Shown here: piece by piece, positions 26,203-35,223 of the stretch
Layout: each line of letters starts with the position of its first letter
Numbering within the stretch: position 1 is the first letter of the stretch
Assembly (NCBI RefSeq): GCF_029269265.1
Contig: NZ_JARIXP010000008.1
Span: 1 to 64,000 of the forward strand
Origin: Rheinheimera sp. 1928-s
Lineage (GTDB): Bacteria; Pseudomonadota; Gammaproteobacteria; Enterobacterales; Alteromonadaceae
Length of the DNA stretch: 64,000 nucleotides
Direction: 5' to 3'
Made by a program: the position numbers and the translations under genes
The notes under the pieces: model-generated
Seen by the model: only the letters and a program-made list of their open reading frames with translations
The model's database searches: none
What the model was told of the DNA's origin: nothing

Positions 26203-26892
26203 ATGCTGGATTGGAGACAAATTGATACCATTTTGCTGGATATGGACGGTACTTTGCTGGATTTACACTTTGATAACTACTTTTGGCTGGAGCATTTACC
26301 AAAACGCTGGGCAGAGCTGAGTGGTATCAGTCTGACGGACGCCAAACAACAGCTTGAAGCTGAATACCATGAACTCAACGGTAAAATTGAATGGTATTGC
26401 CTGGATTATTGGACAAAAAGACTGGCACTTCCTATCACCGAATTAAAACGTGAAGTGATGGACAAAATTCAAATGCGCGCTGACTCACCGGCTTTTTTAA
26501 CTGCATTAAAAAACTCTGGCCGCAAAGTGATACTGGTAACCAATGCCCACCCGGATTCATTGTCACTAAAAATCGAGCGCACTGAGCTTGCCAGCTACAT
26601 TGATACGCTGGTGTCGACTCATGAATTTGGTGTGACTAAAGAACAGCAGGAACTCTGGCAGCAGTTGCAACAACGTTTTGGTTTTGACCCGAAGCGCACT
26701 TTGTTTGTCGACGACAGCTTGCCTATTTTGCAGTCCGCTCAACGTTTTGGTATTGGGCATTTATTGGCAGTCGCCAACCCGGACAGCCAAAAACCCAGCA
26801 GAGCGATCACTGAGTTTCCAGCTATAGAAGATTATTCTGTGTTACTGGCAGCTATTAACGGGTCGGTTAACGGCTCTGTAACTTCAGAGTAA
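26203..26892 (+). CDS. yrfG: GMP/IMP 5'-nucleotidase, HAD family
   Basis: A 229-residue haloacid dehalogenase-like phosphatase. Motif I is DMDGTLLDL (13-21), motif II VTNAH, and motif III and IV VDDSLPIL. The DNYFWLEHLPKRWAE segment matches E. coli YrfG, a purine mononucleotidase. Its 3' end overlaps gspN convergently by 26 bases. Confidence 0.9.
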   Translation: MLDWRQIDTILLDMDGTLLDLHFDNYFWLEHLPKRWAELSGISLTDAKQQLEAEYHELNGKIEWYCLDYWTKRLALPITELKREVMDKIQMRADSPAFLTALKNSGRKVILVTNAHPDSLSLKIERTELASYIDTLVSTHEFGVTKEQQELWQQLQQRFGFDPKRTLFVDDSLPILQSAQRFGIGHLLAVANPDSQKPSRAITEFPAIEDYSVLLAAINGSVNGSVTSE

Positions 26893-27625
26893 ACCGCCCT
26901 TCAGCGTCCGGCTGGCCAACAAACTGCATCGCCTGATGCACTTCTTTTGGCATGCTGGCGTCTGGTTTCATAGTGCCATTGAGCTGGTACTTGCCCTGCT
27001 CACCTATTAAAGCCGTGACATTCAGCGCCAGCGGATTACCGGGTTCAGTCACCAGTTGAAGCTGGCCTTGTTCACAACTTAAGTTGGCATCTATGGCTTT
27101 TAAGTCGATCCAGCCCGATGGTGCCTGAAACTTGGCTTCCAGCCAGCTGGCTTTGCCTGCCAGTTGTTCACACCAAGGCTGCCCCATACTGAAATGCTGA
27201 ATATTCAGCAACATATTACCACTGGCCGCTACCTGAAATGGTAAACGTAATTTAAGTAAAGGCACTATGGGCTCTACCGGTAAACGTAACTGGCTTGATT
27301 GCAGCTGCAGACCTGAAAAACCATAAGACAACTGAGCTTTGGCATAAGGCAAAGTGGTCTGCCGGATTTGGCCTATGTCCAGGTCCAACGCCACTTTTCC
27401 AATCAAGAATGTCCAGGGTTTTAACTGCCAGTTGACCTGTGGTAACACATAGCCATTCAGCGACACCGCCTGCACCTGACCTTGCCATAAAGTGCCGGTC
27501 ACCGGGCCCAATTGCACTTGTGCAGGTAAAGACACTAATTTTAACCACCAGGCCGCAGGTGCCAGCAGCACTAAAAACACCAGATAAAAGCCAATAGCGG
27601 CAGGTATTATTTTTTTATAATTCAT
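26867..27625 (-). CDS. gspN: Type II secretion protein N
   Basis: A 252-residue inner-membrane protein with one N-terminal helix (residues 5-30) and a periplasmic domain with GspN features (GTLWQGQ near 45, WQLKPW, GQWDL-type repeats). GspN is the accessory last gene of many gsp operons and is not always essential for secretion. The stop overlaps the convergent yrfG. Confidence 0.88.
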   Translation of the reverse strand: MNYKKIIPAAIGFYLVFLVLLAPAAWWLKLVSLPAQVQLGPVTGTLWQGQVQAVSLNGYVLPQVNWQLKPWTFLIGKVALDLDIGQIRQTTLPYAKAQLSYGFSGLQLQSSQLRLPVEPIVPLLKLRLPFQVAASGNMLLNIQHFSMGQPWCEQLAGKASWLEAKFQAPSGWIDLKAIDANLSCEQGQLQLVTEPGNPLALNVTALIGEQGKYQLNGTMKPDASMPKEVHQAMQFVGQPDAEGRFTLKLQSR

Positions 27626-28084
27626 TTACGACTCAACTAATAAACGACGGACACGCACCATGCCCGGGGCATCGGCCACTGCCAGATCCAGTTGCACTAT
27701 GCTGACGTTATGCTGGTACTGCAAAGCATGCAGCCAGGTCAGCAGTTGATCAAAACTAATATCGTTCAGCATCACCTGCATCTGATCATTTTGTGGTTGC
27801 ATCCGGCTGACCTGAATTTTGTGGGTCCGTGCGCTGGAGCTAATGATATCGGTCAGACTACCCTGCACTTTGGTTTGCGTGGACACCACAGGAAAATTGC
27901 TGACTTGCAACAACTGCTGACTGACTTGTTGCAACTGCACTTGTTGGCTCTGGTAATTGAGATGTAACGGTGCCCACAGCAGCCAATAAAAAGCTGCTAC
28001 CGCTAAAGTGACGCCAGCCCCCAGCACCAACTGTTGTTCACGTTTTTGCAGTGATTGCCACCAGCTTTGTAGTTGTTTCATCAT
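27626..28084 (-). CDS. gspM: Type II secretion protein M
   Basis: A 152-residue bitopic inner-membrane protein: cytoplasmic start (MKQLQSWWQSLQKREQQLV), one helix (about 19-37), then a coiled-coil and ferredoxin-like periplasmic domain. It pairs with GspL in the assembly platform. The start can be either of two adjacent ATGs (28084, 28081). The first overlaps the stop of the last micro-ORF by ATGA, and no strong ribosome site of its own is seen. Confidence 0.9.
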   Translation of the reverse strand: MMKQLQSWWQSLQKREQQLVLGAGVTLAVAAFYWLLWAPLHLNYQSQQVQLQQVSQQLLQVSNFPVVSTQTKVQGSLTDIISSSARTHKIQVSRMQPQNDQMQVMLNDISFDQLLTWLHALQYQHNVSIVQLDLAVADAPGMVRVRRLLVES

Positions 28085-28146
28085 ACAACACCGTGTGTAT
28101 TAGCAGCCTGCGGCTGTGAAAATTGTCTATCCTGCCAATTTTTCAT
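28081..28146 (-). CDS. Tandem micro-ORF 3, 21 residues
   Basis: Starts MKNWQDRQFSQPQAA and ends NTHGVV. GGAGG lies 6 bases before its ATG, which overlaps the stop of micro-ORF 2. Its own TGA overlaps the gspM start. The first 15 residues are identical to those of the two upstream copies, and the tail differs. Whether it is translated is unknown. Confidence 0.45.
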   Translation of the reverse strand: MKNWQDRQFSQPQAANTHGVV

Positions 28147-28220
28147 ACGGCACCTCCATGTGCCGTACACTGACGGGCAGCCTGTGGCTGTGAAAATTGT
28201 CTATCCTGCCAATTTTTCAT
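28143..28220 (-). CDS. Tandem micro-ORF 2, 25 residues
   Basis: MKNWQDRQFSQPQAA followed by RQCTAHGGAV and TGA. It has GGAGG 6 bases before its ATG and ATGA overlaps at both ends. The GGAGG of the next copy lies inside its last codons (AHGGA), so ribosome site and coding sequence are interlocked. Confidence 0.45.
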   Translation of the reverse strand: MKNWQDRQFSQPQAARQCTAHGGAV

Positions 28221-28294
28221 TTGGCACCTCCGTGTGCCGCACCTTGAATGGCAGCCTGCGGCTGTGAAAATTGTCTATCCTGCCAATTTTTCAT
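28217..28294 (-). CDS. Tandem micro-ORF 1, 25 residues
   Basis: First copy in the direction of transcription: MKNWQDRQFSQPQAA then IQGAAHGGAK and TGA. Its ATG overlaps the gspL stop (ATGA). AAGGTG in the gspL 3' end, 5 bases upstream, can act as ribosome site. No hydrophobic segment; the peptide is Gln/Ala rich. No family recognised. Confidence 0.45.
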   Translation of the reverse strand: MKNWQDRQFSQPQAAIQGAAHGGAK

Positions 28295-29484
28295 ACTTTC
28301 ACCTTCATCGCCACAGTACCTTGTACTTTGCCGCCTTCGTTACTTAAAGCCCCTTGTTTCACTTCAAAACCTTTTTGTTCCAGTCGGGTTTTTAAATGAT
28401 CAAAACGCTGGAAGCTGTCCGCTTCGGCCTGAAAACGCAATTCACTGTTTTTTTGATCGTACCTTAAGTTGTCTAAACGCACATTGGTGGTCGCCGCCAG
28501 TTCTTGTTGCAACTGATTCAGCAAACTAAACAAACTCGCGTCCTGCCCACTGCCTGCACCTTGTAATTTACGGGCCAACTGACGGGAAATATCCCGGGTT
28601 GATTCAGCGGGGAAGCGACTTTTATACAGAGTCACAAGCTCTGCTCTTTGTTGCTGCAGCAATTGCCCTTGCTGCCACACTTGCGCGCCTAAGGCGAGTA
28701 GATACAAAGCTAAACAACTGGCGCCCAGCACAATAGAGGTTTGCCATAATGACCAGACTTTATTCTGCGCTTTTTTCGGCGCGTACTGCCCCTGCAGCAA
28801 ACTAAAGCGTTGCTCTGGCAGTTGCTGCGCTAACAAAGCCAGAGGCAGCTCTGGTTCAGCCGCCTGCACGTTTTGCAATATCTCTGCTGGCCACGGACTG
28901 TAGCTGTGGATCAATTCGATATTCGCCAGACTTAAAAAGTCCGGCCACCAGTTCGGCTCAATACTGGACGCCTGCCATGGGCCCTGACGCAATAACCACT
29001 GACCCGCCAACTCAATAGCTGAAGCACCGTCCTGATGTTCTGGTAATAACAACGCATCAGGCACTAACTGTATTGGCTGAAAACCAGCGACAACCAATGA
29101 GCCGACCCATTGTTCCAATTGAGTTTTTTTACATAGAGCCACTTGCTGCCAATACTCTTTGCCACGTTGCTGACATACACCCAAAGCCAGATACAACTGC
29201 TCAATATCCTCTGCATGCTCTTCTTCGAGCATATAAGGCAAAGCCTGTATAATTTGCCGGTTGGGTTTAGCAGGCAGCAACACTTCGCTTAACACCACAT
29301 CAGCTGCAGGCACTAAAGCCACTACAGGACGACGGCCTAAACGCTCTGACAACGCAGCAAGCTCGTCGGCAGACGCCAACTGACCGCTGGCGATAATCTC
29401 TTGATTGATGGCGGACCATACCAACCAACTGATTGGCTGCTGTGGCTGACTACCCAGTCTTATTATTAATTGTTCGTTCACCAC
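28291..29484 (-). CDS. gspL: Type II secretion protein L
   Basis: A 397-residue bitopic protein: a cytoplasmic actin-like domain (1-240) that binds GspE, one transmembrane helix (about 249-270) and a periplasmic ferredoxin-like domain ending VQGTVAMKVKV. It overlaps gspK by 7 bases. Its stop codon is also the start of the micro-ORF array, so the usual direct gspL-gspM junction is interrupted by about 200 bases. Confidence 0.92.
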   Translation of the reverse strand: MVNEQLIIRLGSQPQQPISWLVWSAINQEIIASGQLASADELAALSERLGRRPVVALVPAADVVLSEVLLPAKPNRQIIQALPYMLEEEHAEDIEQLYLALGVCQQRGKEYWQQVALCKKTQLEQWVGSLVVAGFQPIQLVPDALLLPEHQDGASAIELAGQWLLRQGPWQASSIEPNWWPDFLSLANIELIHSYSPWPAEILQNVQAAEPELPLALLAQQLPEQRFSLLQGQYAPKKAQNKVWSLWQTSIVLGASCLALYLLALGAQVWQQGQLLQQQRAELVTLYKSRFPAESTRDISRQLARKLQGAGSGQDASLFSLLNQLQQELAATTNVRLDNLRYDQKNSELRFQAEADSFQRFDHLKTRLEQKGFEVKQGALSNEGGKVQGTVAMKVKV

Positions 29485-30458
29485 TGGCCTCCAAACCGCC
29501 GCGCTATCACTTTTACTTTTTGTTGCTCGTCAATCACCAATACAGAAGCCAGATTAAAGATGGTATCCATATAAGTGACTGTGGTTTCGAGCACAAAATA
29601 ATTAGAATTTGTTGTCATCATGGCTTTGACCTCATCCGTGACGCTGATATTCGCCAACTGAGGACTGGCCCATACTTCATCTATTGTGGCAAAACCTTCT
29701 TCTGGTCTGCTGCCTATTAAATCTGACGCCGCCCCTTCATCCAGTTCAGGAATATAAGCTGCTAATAAGGCCGCATTTTCTACCGTAATAGTATTCAGGT
29801 TCAACTTACTGGTACTGTTTTTAGGGATCACACAGACCCAGGGCCGCACCAGCTCATAATCAGCAGGAGTTAAATCCAGCATCACCCGCAATTCTGAGGT
29901 CGAACCCATTAAACTATTGGCGGTATAAAATGGCATTTGCAAACCGGCATAGTCATCCTGCTCAGCGCCCCCTGCCGTTTGCAACAAACTGTCTGCATCC
30001 AGCCAGTCGCTGATCCGGGCAGTTAAATACTCAGCTGGCATCGACAAATCAGTCGCTTTTAACTCCAGCAAACGCTGAAAGGCTTTTTGATTTGTCGTCT
30101 GGCCTGTGCCAATTTGCCGCTGCTCGGCAGGCCGCTGTAAGTTATTTAAGTTAAAGCAACTTTGTAAATCAATCAGCTTACCGGTAATACTGCCATTATC
30201 GACAGGAAAGGTTGCCCCCAACAAGGCCCAGTCCTGTGACAGATTCACGTTGTCTTTACCCGCTACTGTGCTTTTTAATAACTGAATACTGGCCTGCTCT
30301 GCCGCTATACCATACCAATAAGCTTGTTGTTGTTGCTGCAAGTTCAGTTGGCGCTGCAACTGCAGTTGCAAACGTCCACTCATACCTACAGCAATAACCA
30401 CCACAAGGGCGACAATCATCATCACAACTACTAAAGCCACACCAGCTTGACGACGCAT
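29478..30458 (-). CDS. gspK: Type II secretion minor pseudopilin K
   Basis: A 326-residue pseudopilin that caps the pseudopilus. It has a short basic leader (RRQAG), then the hydrophobic stretch VALVVVMMIVALVVVIAVGM without the Glu5 of other pseudopilins, as normal for GspK. The large globular domain follows, with DLQSCFNLNNL and KLNLNTI motifs. It overlaps gspJ by one base. Confidence 0.93.
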   Translation of the reverse strand: MRRQAGVALVVVMMIVALVVVIAVGMSGRLQLQLQRQLNLQQQQQAYWYGIAAEQASIQLLKSTVAGKDNVNLSQDWALLGATFPVDNGSITGKLIDLQSCFNLNNLQRPAEQRQIGTGQTTNQKAFQRLLELKATDLSMPAEYLTARISDWLDADSLLQTAGGAEQDDYAGLQMPFYTANSLMGSTSELRVMLDLTPADYELVRPWVCVIPKNSTSKLNLNTITVENAALLAAYIPELDEGAASDLIGSRPEEGFATIDEVWASPQLANISVTDEVKAMMTTNSNYFVLETTVTYMDTIFNLASVLVIDEQQKVKVIARRFGGQW

Positions 30459-31069
30459 CAGGTCAACCCATTCATCAATGTATAAAAGCGCTGCATCTCA
30501 CCCAGTTGCTCGTGGCTGATGGTTAAACGAATAGCTTTAGGTAACTTTTCTTCATTCCAGTTTTCCTGCCACTCTTCGTCTTTTAAAAACTCCACTTTAA
30601 AGCCAGTCACTCTGTCCAGCAAAGGCTGTACTTTGGGTTCACTGCCCGTTACTGCATCAGGAAATAAACTGAAAAGCCGCTCAATTTTGCCTTCACGTAA
30701 ACGATAAGCCACCGCCTGAATTTCACTGCGCGGTAATACCATACCGGGGTTACGCCAGCCGCTGTGAACAAAAGCAAAACCGCCTTCATCACTTTCCAGC
30801 ATCAACTTTTCACCTAATAAAGGCGAACGTAACGGTTCTTCCCCTTCTACCCGGATTTGCCGTGCACTGATTTGTGCCAAATCCCGCTCTAAAATCAGGA
30901 AAAAACGTTGTATTTGTGCCAGCCGTTCAGCCGCTTTTTGTGAGGCTGCATCGGATTCAGTCACGCTGGATAATACGCTGGCTGAGGCTAAGCCTACTAA
31001 GGCAAAAATTGCCATCGCCAGTAACATTTCAATAAAGGTAAAACCACGGCCTCTGTTAACGTTCTGCAT
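30458..31069 (-). CDS. gspJ: Type II secretion minor pseudopilin J
   Basis: A 203-residue prepilin-like protein with the cleavage motif RGFTFIEMLLAMAIFALVG at residues 8-26 (Glu5 present). The globular part has the GspJ pattern of ERDLAQ and a YRL...LFSLFPD segment. It overlaps gspI by 14 bases. Confidence 0.92.
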   Translation of the reverse strand: MQNVNRGRGFTFIEMLLAMAIFALVGLASASVLSSVTESDAASQKAAERLAQIQRFFLILERDLAQISARQIRVEGEEPLRSPLLGEKLMLESDEGGFAFVHSGWRNPGMVLPRSEIQAVAYRLREGKIERLFSLFPDAVTGSEPKVQPLLDRVTGFKVEFLKDEEWQENWNEEKLPKAIRLTISHEQLGEMQRFYTLMNGLT

Positions 31070-31427
31070 CAGGTTTACCTACATAGGTTTGCAACTGATA
31101 CACCACTTTTTCCGGATTATCGGCCAGGCTGACTTTGACCACTACAGCACTAAAATTAGCGTCAGGTGTTTTGTTTATTTGCTGCTGCCATAACCAGTTA
31201 CGGTTGGCGAACTCGACCGTTTTCTGTTCGTTTTTTAATGGCCAGGTTTTCTCCAGAAACACAGCATTTAACTGGTTTTCTGCCACATAAGATGCAAAGG
31301 TCAAATTTTCCAGGTGAGAGATAGAATTCATATGCTCAGATGCTGTTTTCATCACAGCAGCGCCAGCTGTGGCAAATACCGCCATTGCAATTAACAACTC
31401 TATCAGCGTAAAGCCTTTGCTTCTCAT
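31056..31427 (-). CDS. gspI: Type II secretion minor pseudopilin I
   Basis: A 123-residue prepilin-like protein with KGFTLIELLIAMAVFATAG at residues 4-22. It includes the conserved YVAENQLNAV block of GspI. It overlaps gspH by 4 bases. Confidence 0.92.
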   Translation of the reverse strand: MRSKGFTLIELLIAMAVFATAGAAVMKTASEHMNSISHLENLTFASYVAENQLNAVFLEKTWPLKNEQKTVEFANRNWLWQQQINKTPDANFSAVVVKVSLADNPEKVVYQLQTYVGKPDAER

Positions 31428-32050
31428 GGTCTGCTGTTTTCCACTTCAGACTTGGTCAGCGGAATACTGTATTCGCCTATCAGTGTCTGATACCAAAAAG
31501 GACGCTCAGTTTCATCCGCCAGCACCAACTGAAAAGGGCTGATGTCACCTGAGGATAAAATATAGACATTTGGCAACAAAGGCCTTTCACGCGCTTTGTT
31601 CGGGTCTTTGGCTTTACCGTCTTTACTGTCGTCTTCAGCCGCTTCGGCGAGCTGTTCCTGCAATTCTTCCTGCAGTTTGCGGAATTCTTCCTGACCTAAA
31701 ATACTGTCTTCTGCCCAGCTTAAACCTTCCAGCTCCAGTTCGGCCTGCACTGCTTCTGGCCAAGGGTGAAACTGCATAAATTTAGGTTCCCCCACTTCCA
31801 GCCACTGCACTCCGTTATGCACCAGAAACTGATAGCCTTTGTCATTCAGCACTAAGCCAAAATCCTGCTGCTTTAAAATGGCCGTTTCGGACACCACCTG
31901 CACCAGTTGCTGCAGGCGGTTGGTTTCTTTCTGAATACGGGCAGTGCGGGACTCGCTGACAAAATTCACCACCACGTAAGATGCCATTAACCCCAATAAC
32001 AGCATCACTAACATGATTTCAAGCAAGGTAAAACCGCGGTGGTGTTTCAT
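31424..32050 (-). CDS. gspH: Type II secretion minor pseudopilin H with a charged insert
   Basis: A 208-residue pseudopilin with RGFTLLEIMLVMLLLGLMASY at residues 5-25. It is longer than the usual GspH (about 150-190). A strongly charged, probably helical insert (FRKLQEELQEQLAEAAEDDS... to KARERPLLP, about residues 121-155) separates the two halves of the globular domain. The C-terminus SSGDISPFQLVL matches the family. Confidence 0.9.
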   Translation of the reverse strand: MKHHRGFTLLEIMLVMLLLGLMASYVVVNFVSESRTARIQKETNRLQQLVQVVSETAILKQQDFGLVLNDKGYQFLVHNGVQWLEVGEPKFMQFHPWPEAVQAELELEGLSWAEDSILGQEEFRKLQEELQEQLAEAAEDDSKDGKAKDPNKARERPLLPNVYILSSGDISPFQLVLADETERPFWYQTLIGEYSIPLTKSEVENSRP

Positions 32051-32053
32051 GTT

Positions 32054-32491
32054 TTAGTTTTGCTGCGCGTCCGGCGCATCGAGGTTCCAGTTGCCGATGT
32101 CGTCGTCTGTACCGGCAACACGGTCTGGCCCCATCGAATACACATCAATACGGCCCATTTCGCCCGGGCTGACTAACTGATATTCGTTATCCCATGGGTC
32201 TCTTTGCAGACGTTTAATAAAGCCACCTTCAGGGAAAGAACGTGGCATAGGTTCAGAGGTAGGCTGAGTCACTAAAGCCTGTAAACCTTGTTCTGTGGTT
32301 GGATAGAAGCCGTTGTCCAGCTTGTATAAATCCAGCGCGTTTTCCAGCTGCTGAATATCCACTACCACTTTTTGTCGTGCGGCTTTTTCCTGATTGCCCA
32401 TTAAGTTAGGCACAACCATACTGGCGATAACACCCAAAATAACAATAACCACCATCACTTCTAATAAGGTAAAACCTTTTTGTTGTTGCAT
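32054..32491 (-). CDS. gspG: Type II secretion major pseudopilin G
   Basis: The 145-residue major subunit of the pseudopilus. Prepilin motif KGFTLLEVMVVIVILGVIAS at residues 5-24. The body shows the GspG features DIQQLENALDLYKLDNGFYP (about 41-60), LQRDPWDNEYQ and the C-terminal D-x-GxDDDIGNW calcium-binding loop. Confidence 0.97.
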   Translation of the reverse strand: MQQQKGFTLLEVMVVIVILGVIASMVVPNLMGNQEKAARQKVVVDIQQLENALDLYKLDNGFYPTTEQGLQALVTQPTSEPMPRSFPEGGFIKRLQRDPWDNEYQLVSPGEMGRIDVYSMGPDRVAGTDDDIGNWNLDAPDAQQN

Positions 32492-32494
32492 TTT

Positions 32495-33715
32495 TTAACC
32501 TCCGACTAAATTGTTTAATGCCAAAATAGGCTGCAGAATCGCCATTACAATAAATAAAACTATGCCAGCCATCACGGCAACTAAAACAGGTTCAAATACT
32601 TTCAGTGAGACAGTCACCAGGGTTTCAAATTCCCTGTCCTGCGTATTGGCAGCGCGCTCTAACATGCCATCGAGTTGTCCACTTTTTTCGCCGGAAGCAA
32701 TCATATGCAGCATCATAGGCGGAAATAATTTAGTTTGCTCCAGCGCATTTTTCAGTGAAGAACCTTCGCGGACTTTTAGCGTCGCTTCGGCTATGGATTG
32801 GCGCATAAAGCTGTTATCAAGCACGTCAGCACTGATCCGCATGGCTTCGAGCAAGGGCACTGCGCTGGCATTTAAAATGCTTAAAGTACGGGCAAAGCGA
32901 GCCGTGTTTAAACCGCGACTGACTTTACCAATCAGGCCCATCTTTAATTGCTGAGTATCTATTTTCAGTTTAAAGGCCGGTTTTTTCAGCGCACGCTTAA
33001 AAGCAGCAATAGCCAGGAAAATAGCCAACAGCACCAGCAAACCGTAGGAACGTAAAAACTCACTGGCGGCAATTAAAAACAAAGTAGAGCCGGGTAAACT
33101 TTGCCCCATATGTTCAAACTGCCCTACTATTTGCGGCACCACGGCGGCCAGTAAAATACTGATCACTGCTACGGCAAAAAAGGTCAAAATAGCTGGGTAA
33201 AGCAGCGCCTGCATAATCTGGCTGCGCATATGTTGACGCTGTTCGGTGTAATCAGCCAGCCGGTTTAATACCGCATCCAAATGGCCTGACTTTTCGCCGG
33301 CAGCCACCATAGAAGTAAACAGATGGTCAAACACATAAGGAAATTCAGCCAGGCCTTCAGCCAGACTATAACCTTCGACTACTTTAGAGCGCACTGACAT
33401 CATCATGCTTTGTAAACGGGCTTTATCACATTGCTCAGACACCGCCAGCAAAGCACTTTCTATTGGTAAACCTGCTTCAATCAGAGTTGACATCTGACGG
33501 GTGATCAACGCCAGTTCACTGGCACTGATGCCGGACTGAAACCACTTTTTACCAGACGCCAACAGTTTTTCCTGCCGCGAAGCCAGCTCTAAACTCAGCG
33601 GCGTCAGCTTTTGCTCACGCAATAACTGGCGGGCCTGACGGGCATTATCGGCTTCCAGTACACCTTTACTACGACGCCCTTTGGCGTCCATGGCCTGGTA
33701 TTCAAAAGCTGGCAC
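32495..33715 (-). CDS. gspF: Type II secretion inner-membrane platform protein F
   Basis: The 406-residue polytopic platform protein with two T2SSF domains (about 70-195 and 270-395) and three hydrophobic helices (around 165-190, 215-240, 375-400). The start MPAFEYQAMDAKGRR is canonical. Its first base is the last base of gspE (one-base overlap). Confidence 0.96.
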   Translation of the reverse strand: MPAFEYQAMDAKGRRSKGVLEADNARQARQLLREQKLTPLSLELASRQEKLLASGKKWFQSGISASELALITRQMSTLIEAGLPIESALLAVSEQCDKARLQSMMMSVRSKVVEGYSLAEGLAEFPYVFDHLFTSMVAAGEKSGHLDAVLNRLADYTEQRQHMRSQIMQALLYPAILTFFAVAVISILLAAVVPQIVGQFEHMGQSLPGSTLFLIAASEFLRSYGLLVLLAIFLAIAAFKRALKKPAFKLKIDTQQLKMGLIGKVSRGLNTARFARTLSILNASAVPLLEAMRISADVLDNSFMRQSIAEATLKVREGSSLKNALEQTKLFPPMMLHMIASGEKSGQLDGMLERAANTQDREFETLVTVSLKVFEPVLVAVMAGIVLFIVMAILQPILALNNLVGG

Positions 33716-35223
33716 TACGCATCCTCTCGGGTCACACGCAACACTTCTTCCAGCGTGGTTTCACCTGTTAATACTTTACTGAAACCGTCCTGGCGGATAC
33801 TGGGGCTTTGAGTTCGAATGTATTTCTCAATCGACTGCTCACCTTTGCCATTGTGAATGAGCTCGCGGGTATGTTCATCGACCACCAGTAACTCATGAAT
33901 ACCGGTTCGGCCACGATACCCTGTCTGATTACAGTGCTCACAACCTACAGCACGATAAATTAATGTTCCGTCTTTTTTTGTAACGCCAAGTAAAGCCCGC
34001 TCTTCTTTGTCCGGCTCGTGTGCATGTTTACAGTGCACACATAAAGTACGGACCAGGCGCTGAGCTAATACTCCCAACAAACTGGAGGATAATAAAAAGG
34101 GTTCAACCCCCATATCTTCCAGACGGGTAATAGCACCTGAAGCGGTATTGGTGTGCAGTGTACTGAGTACTAAGTGGCCTGTTAAACTAGCCTGTACCGC
34201 AATTTGTGCTGTTTCTAAGTCGCGGATTTCACCCACCATCACCACATCAGGATCCTGACGCAAAATGGCGCGTAAACCACGGGCAAAGGTCATATTGACC
34301 TTGGTGTTGACTTGCGTCTGGCCTATGCCTTCCAGTTCATATTCAACAGGATCTTCGACCGTCAGAATATTACGATCTTTGGTGTTAATCTCCGTTAAGC
34401 CCGCATACAAGGTGGTACTTTTACCTGAACCTGTAGGGCCTGTAACCAGAATAATGCCATGAGGTTTTAAAATAAGTTGTGAGAACATCTTCTGCACGGC
34501 AGGCGTCATACCCAACTTATTTAAATCCAGATGCGAGTTATTTTTGTCGAGTAAACGCATAACCACCCGCTCACCATGACTGGATGGCATAGTCGATACC
34601 CGCACATCCACAGCCCGACCAGCAATACGTAAGCTGATACGGCCATCTTGTGGTACGCGTTTTTCGGCAATGTCCAACTTGGCCATTACTTTGATACGGG
34701 ACACCAGCAAGCTGGATAATTTACGGTTAGGTTTTAATACTTCCCGTAATACGCCATCGACCCGAAAACGCACCACCAGATTTTTTTCAAAAGTTTCAAC
34801 GTGTATATCCGAAGCACCCAGCTTTATAGCTTCACCGAGCATGGCGTTAATCAGTTTGATGATCGGCGCATCGTCTTCGTTTTCCAACAAATCTTCAGTT
34901 TCAGGAATTTCATCAGCTAAAGAAGCTAAATCCACTTCGTTGCCAATGTCCTGCATAATTTGCTGAGCTTCAGACGAATCACGCTGATAAGAGGCTTCTA
35001 ATAGCGCATCAAATTCAGTTTGTTGCAGTTTCTGCACTTTAAAAGAAACAGACAATAAGCGCCGCACTTCCAGCAAGGCGGCAGGTGGAGTCTGAGGATT
35101 GACATACAACAACCAGCCATCCGGCTGAGCCTGCAACAAGACACCAAAACGTTTGGCAAAACCAAAAGGCAAACGCACTTTGGCCGCCACTGGCTGCATC
35201 TCGTTCAGATCAACAGCAGACAT
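33715..35223 (-). CDS. gspE: Type II secretion ATPase E
   Basis: The 502-residue cytoplasmic ATPase that drives pseudopilus assembly. Walker [10 protein letters not shown] is at 262-270, followed by an Asp box and a Walker B-like block ([12 protein letters not shown]), and a His box (LSTLHTNTA). A zinc-binding set CVHC...CEHC lies in the C-terminal third, as in GspE. It overlaps gspD and gspF by single bases. Confidence 0.97.
   Translation of the reverse strand: MSAVDLNEMQPVAAKVRLPFGFAKRFGVLLQAQPDGWLLYVNPQTPPAALLEVRRLLSVSFKVQKLQQTEFDALLEASYQRDSSEAQQIMQDIGNEVDLASLADEIPETEDLLENEDDAPIIKLINAMLGEAIKLGASDIHVETFEKNLVVRFRVDGVLREVLKPNRKLSSLLVSRIKVMAKLDIAEKRVPQDGRISLRIAGRAVDVRVSTMPSSHGERVVMRLLDKNNSHLDLNKLGMTPAVQKMFSQLILKPHGIILVTGPTGSGKSTTLYAGLTEINTKDRNILTVEDPVEYELEGIGQTQVNTKVNMTFARGLRAILRQDPDVVMVGEIRDLETAQIAVQASLTGHLVLSTLHTNTASGAITRLEDMGVEPFLLSSSLLGVLAQRLVRTLCVHCKHAHEPDKEERALLGVTKKDGTLIYRAVGCEHCNQTGYRGRTGIHELLVVDEHTRELIHNGKGEQSIEKYIRTQSPSIRQDGFSKVLTGETTLEEVLRVTREDA

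Larger units (their letters stand above)
28103..28294. repeat. Three tandem 74-bp units between gspL and gspM
   Basis: A 44-base core is repeated at 28103-28146, 28177-28220 and 28251-28294, differing by a single synonymous base in the middle copy. The two 30-base intervals are similar to each other and include an inverted repeat (GGCAC...GTGCC) around GGAGG. The period is exactly 74 bp. The outermost bases of the array are the gspL stop and the sequence just upstream of gspM. Confidence 0.95.

Noticed and set aside
28103-28294. CRISPR-like look of the 44-base repeats with 30-base spacers
   Set aside because: Only three repeats; the two spacers resemble each other and carry ribosome sites; no cas genes; the array lies inside an operon and keeps reading frames.
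28073-28529. Plus-strand open frames across the gsp repeat array
   Set aside because: They run opposite to the operon, have no ribosome sites and change frame between copies; they are the antisense of the micro-ORFs.
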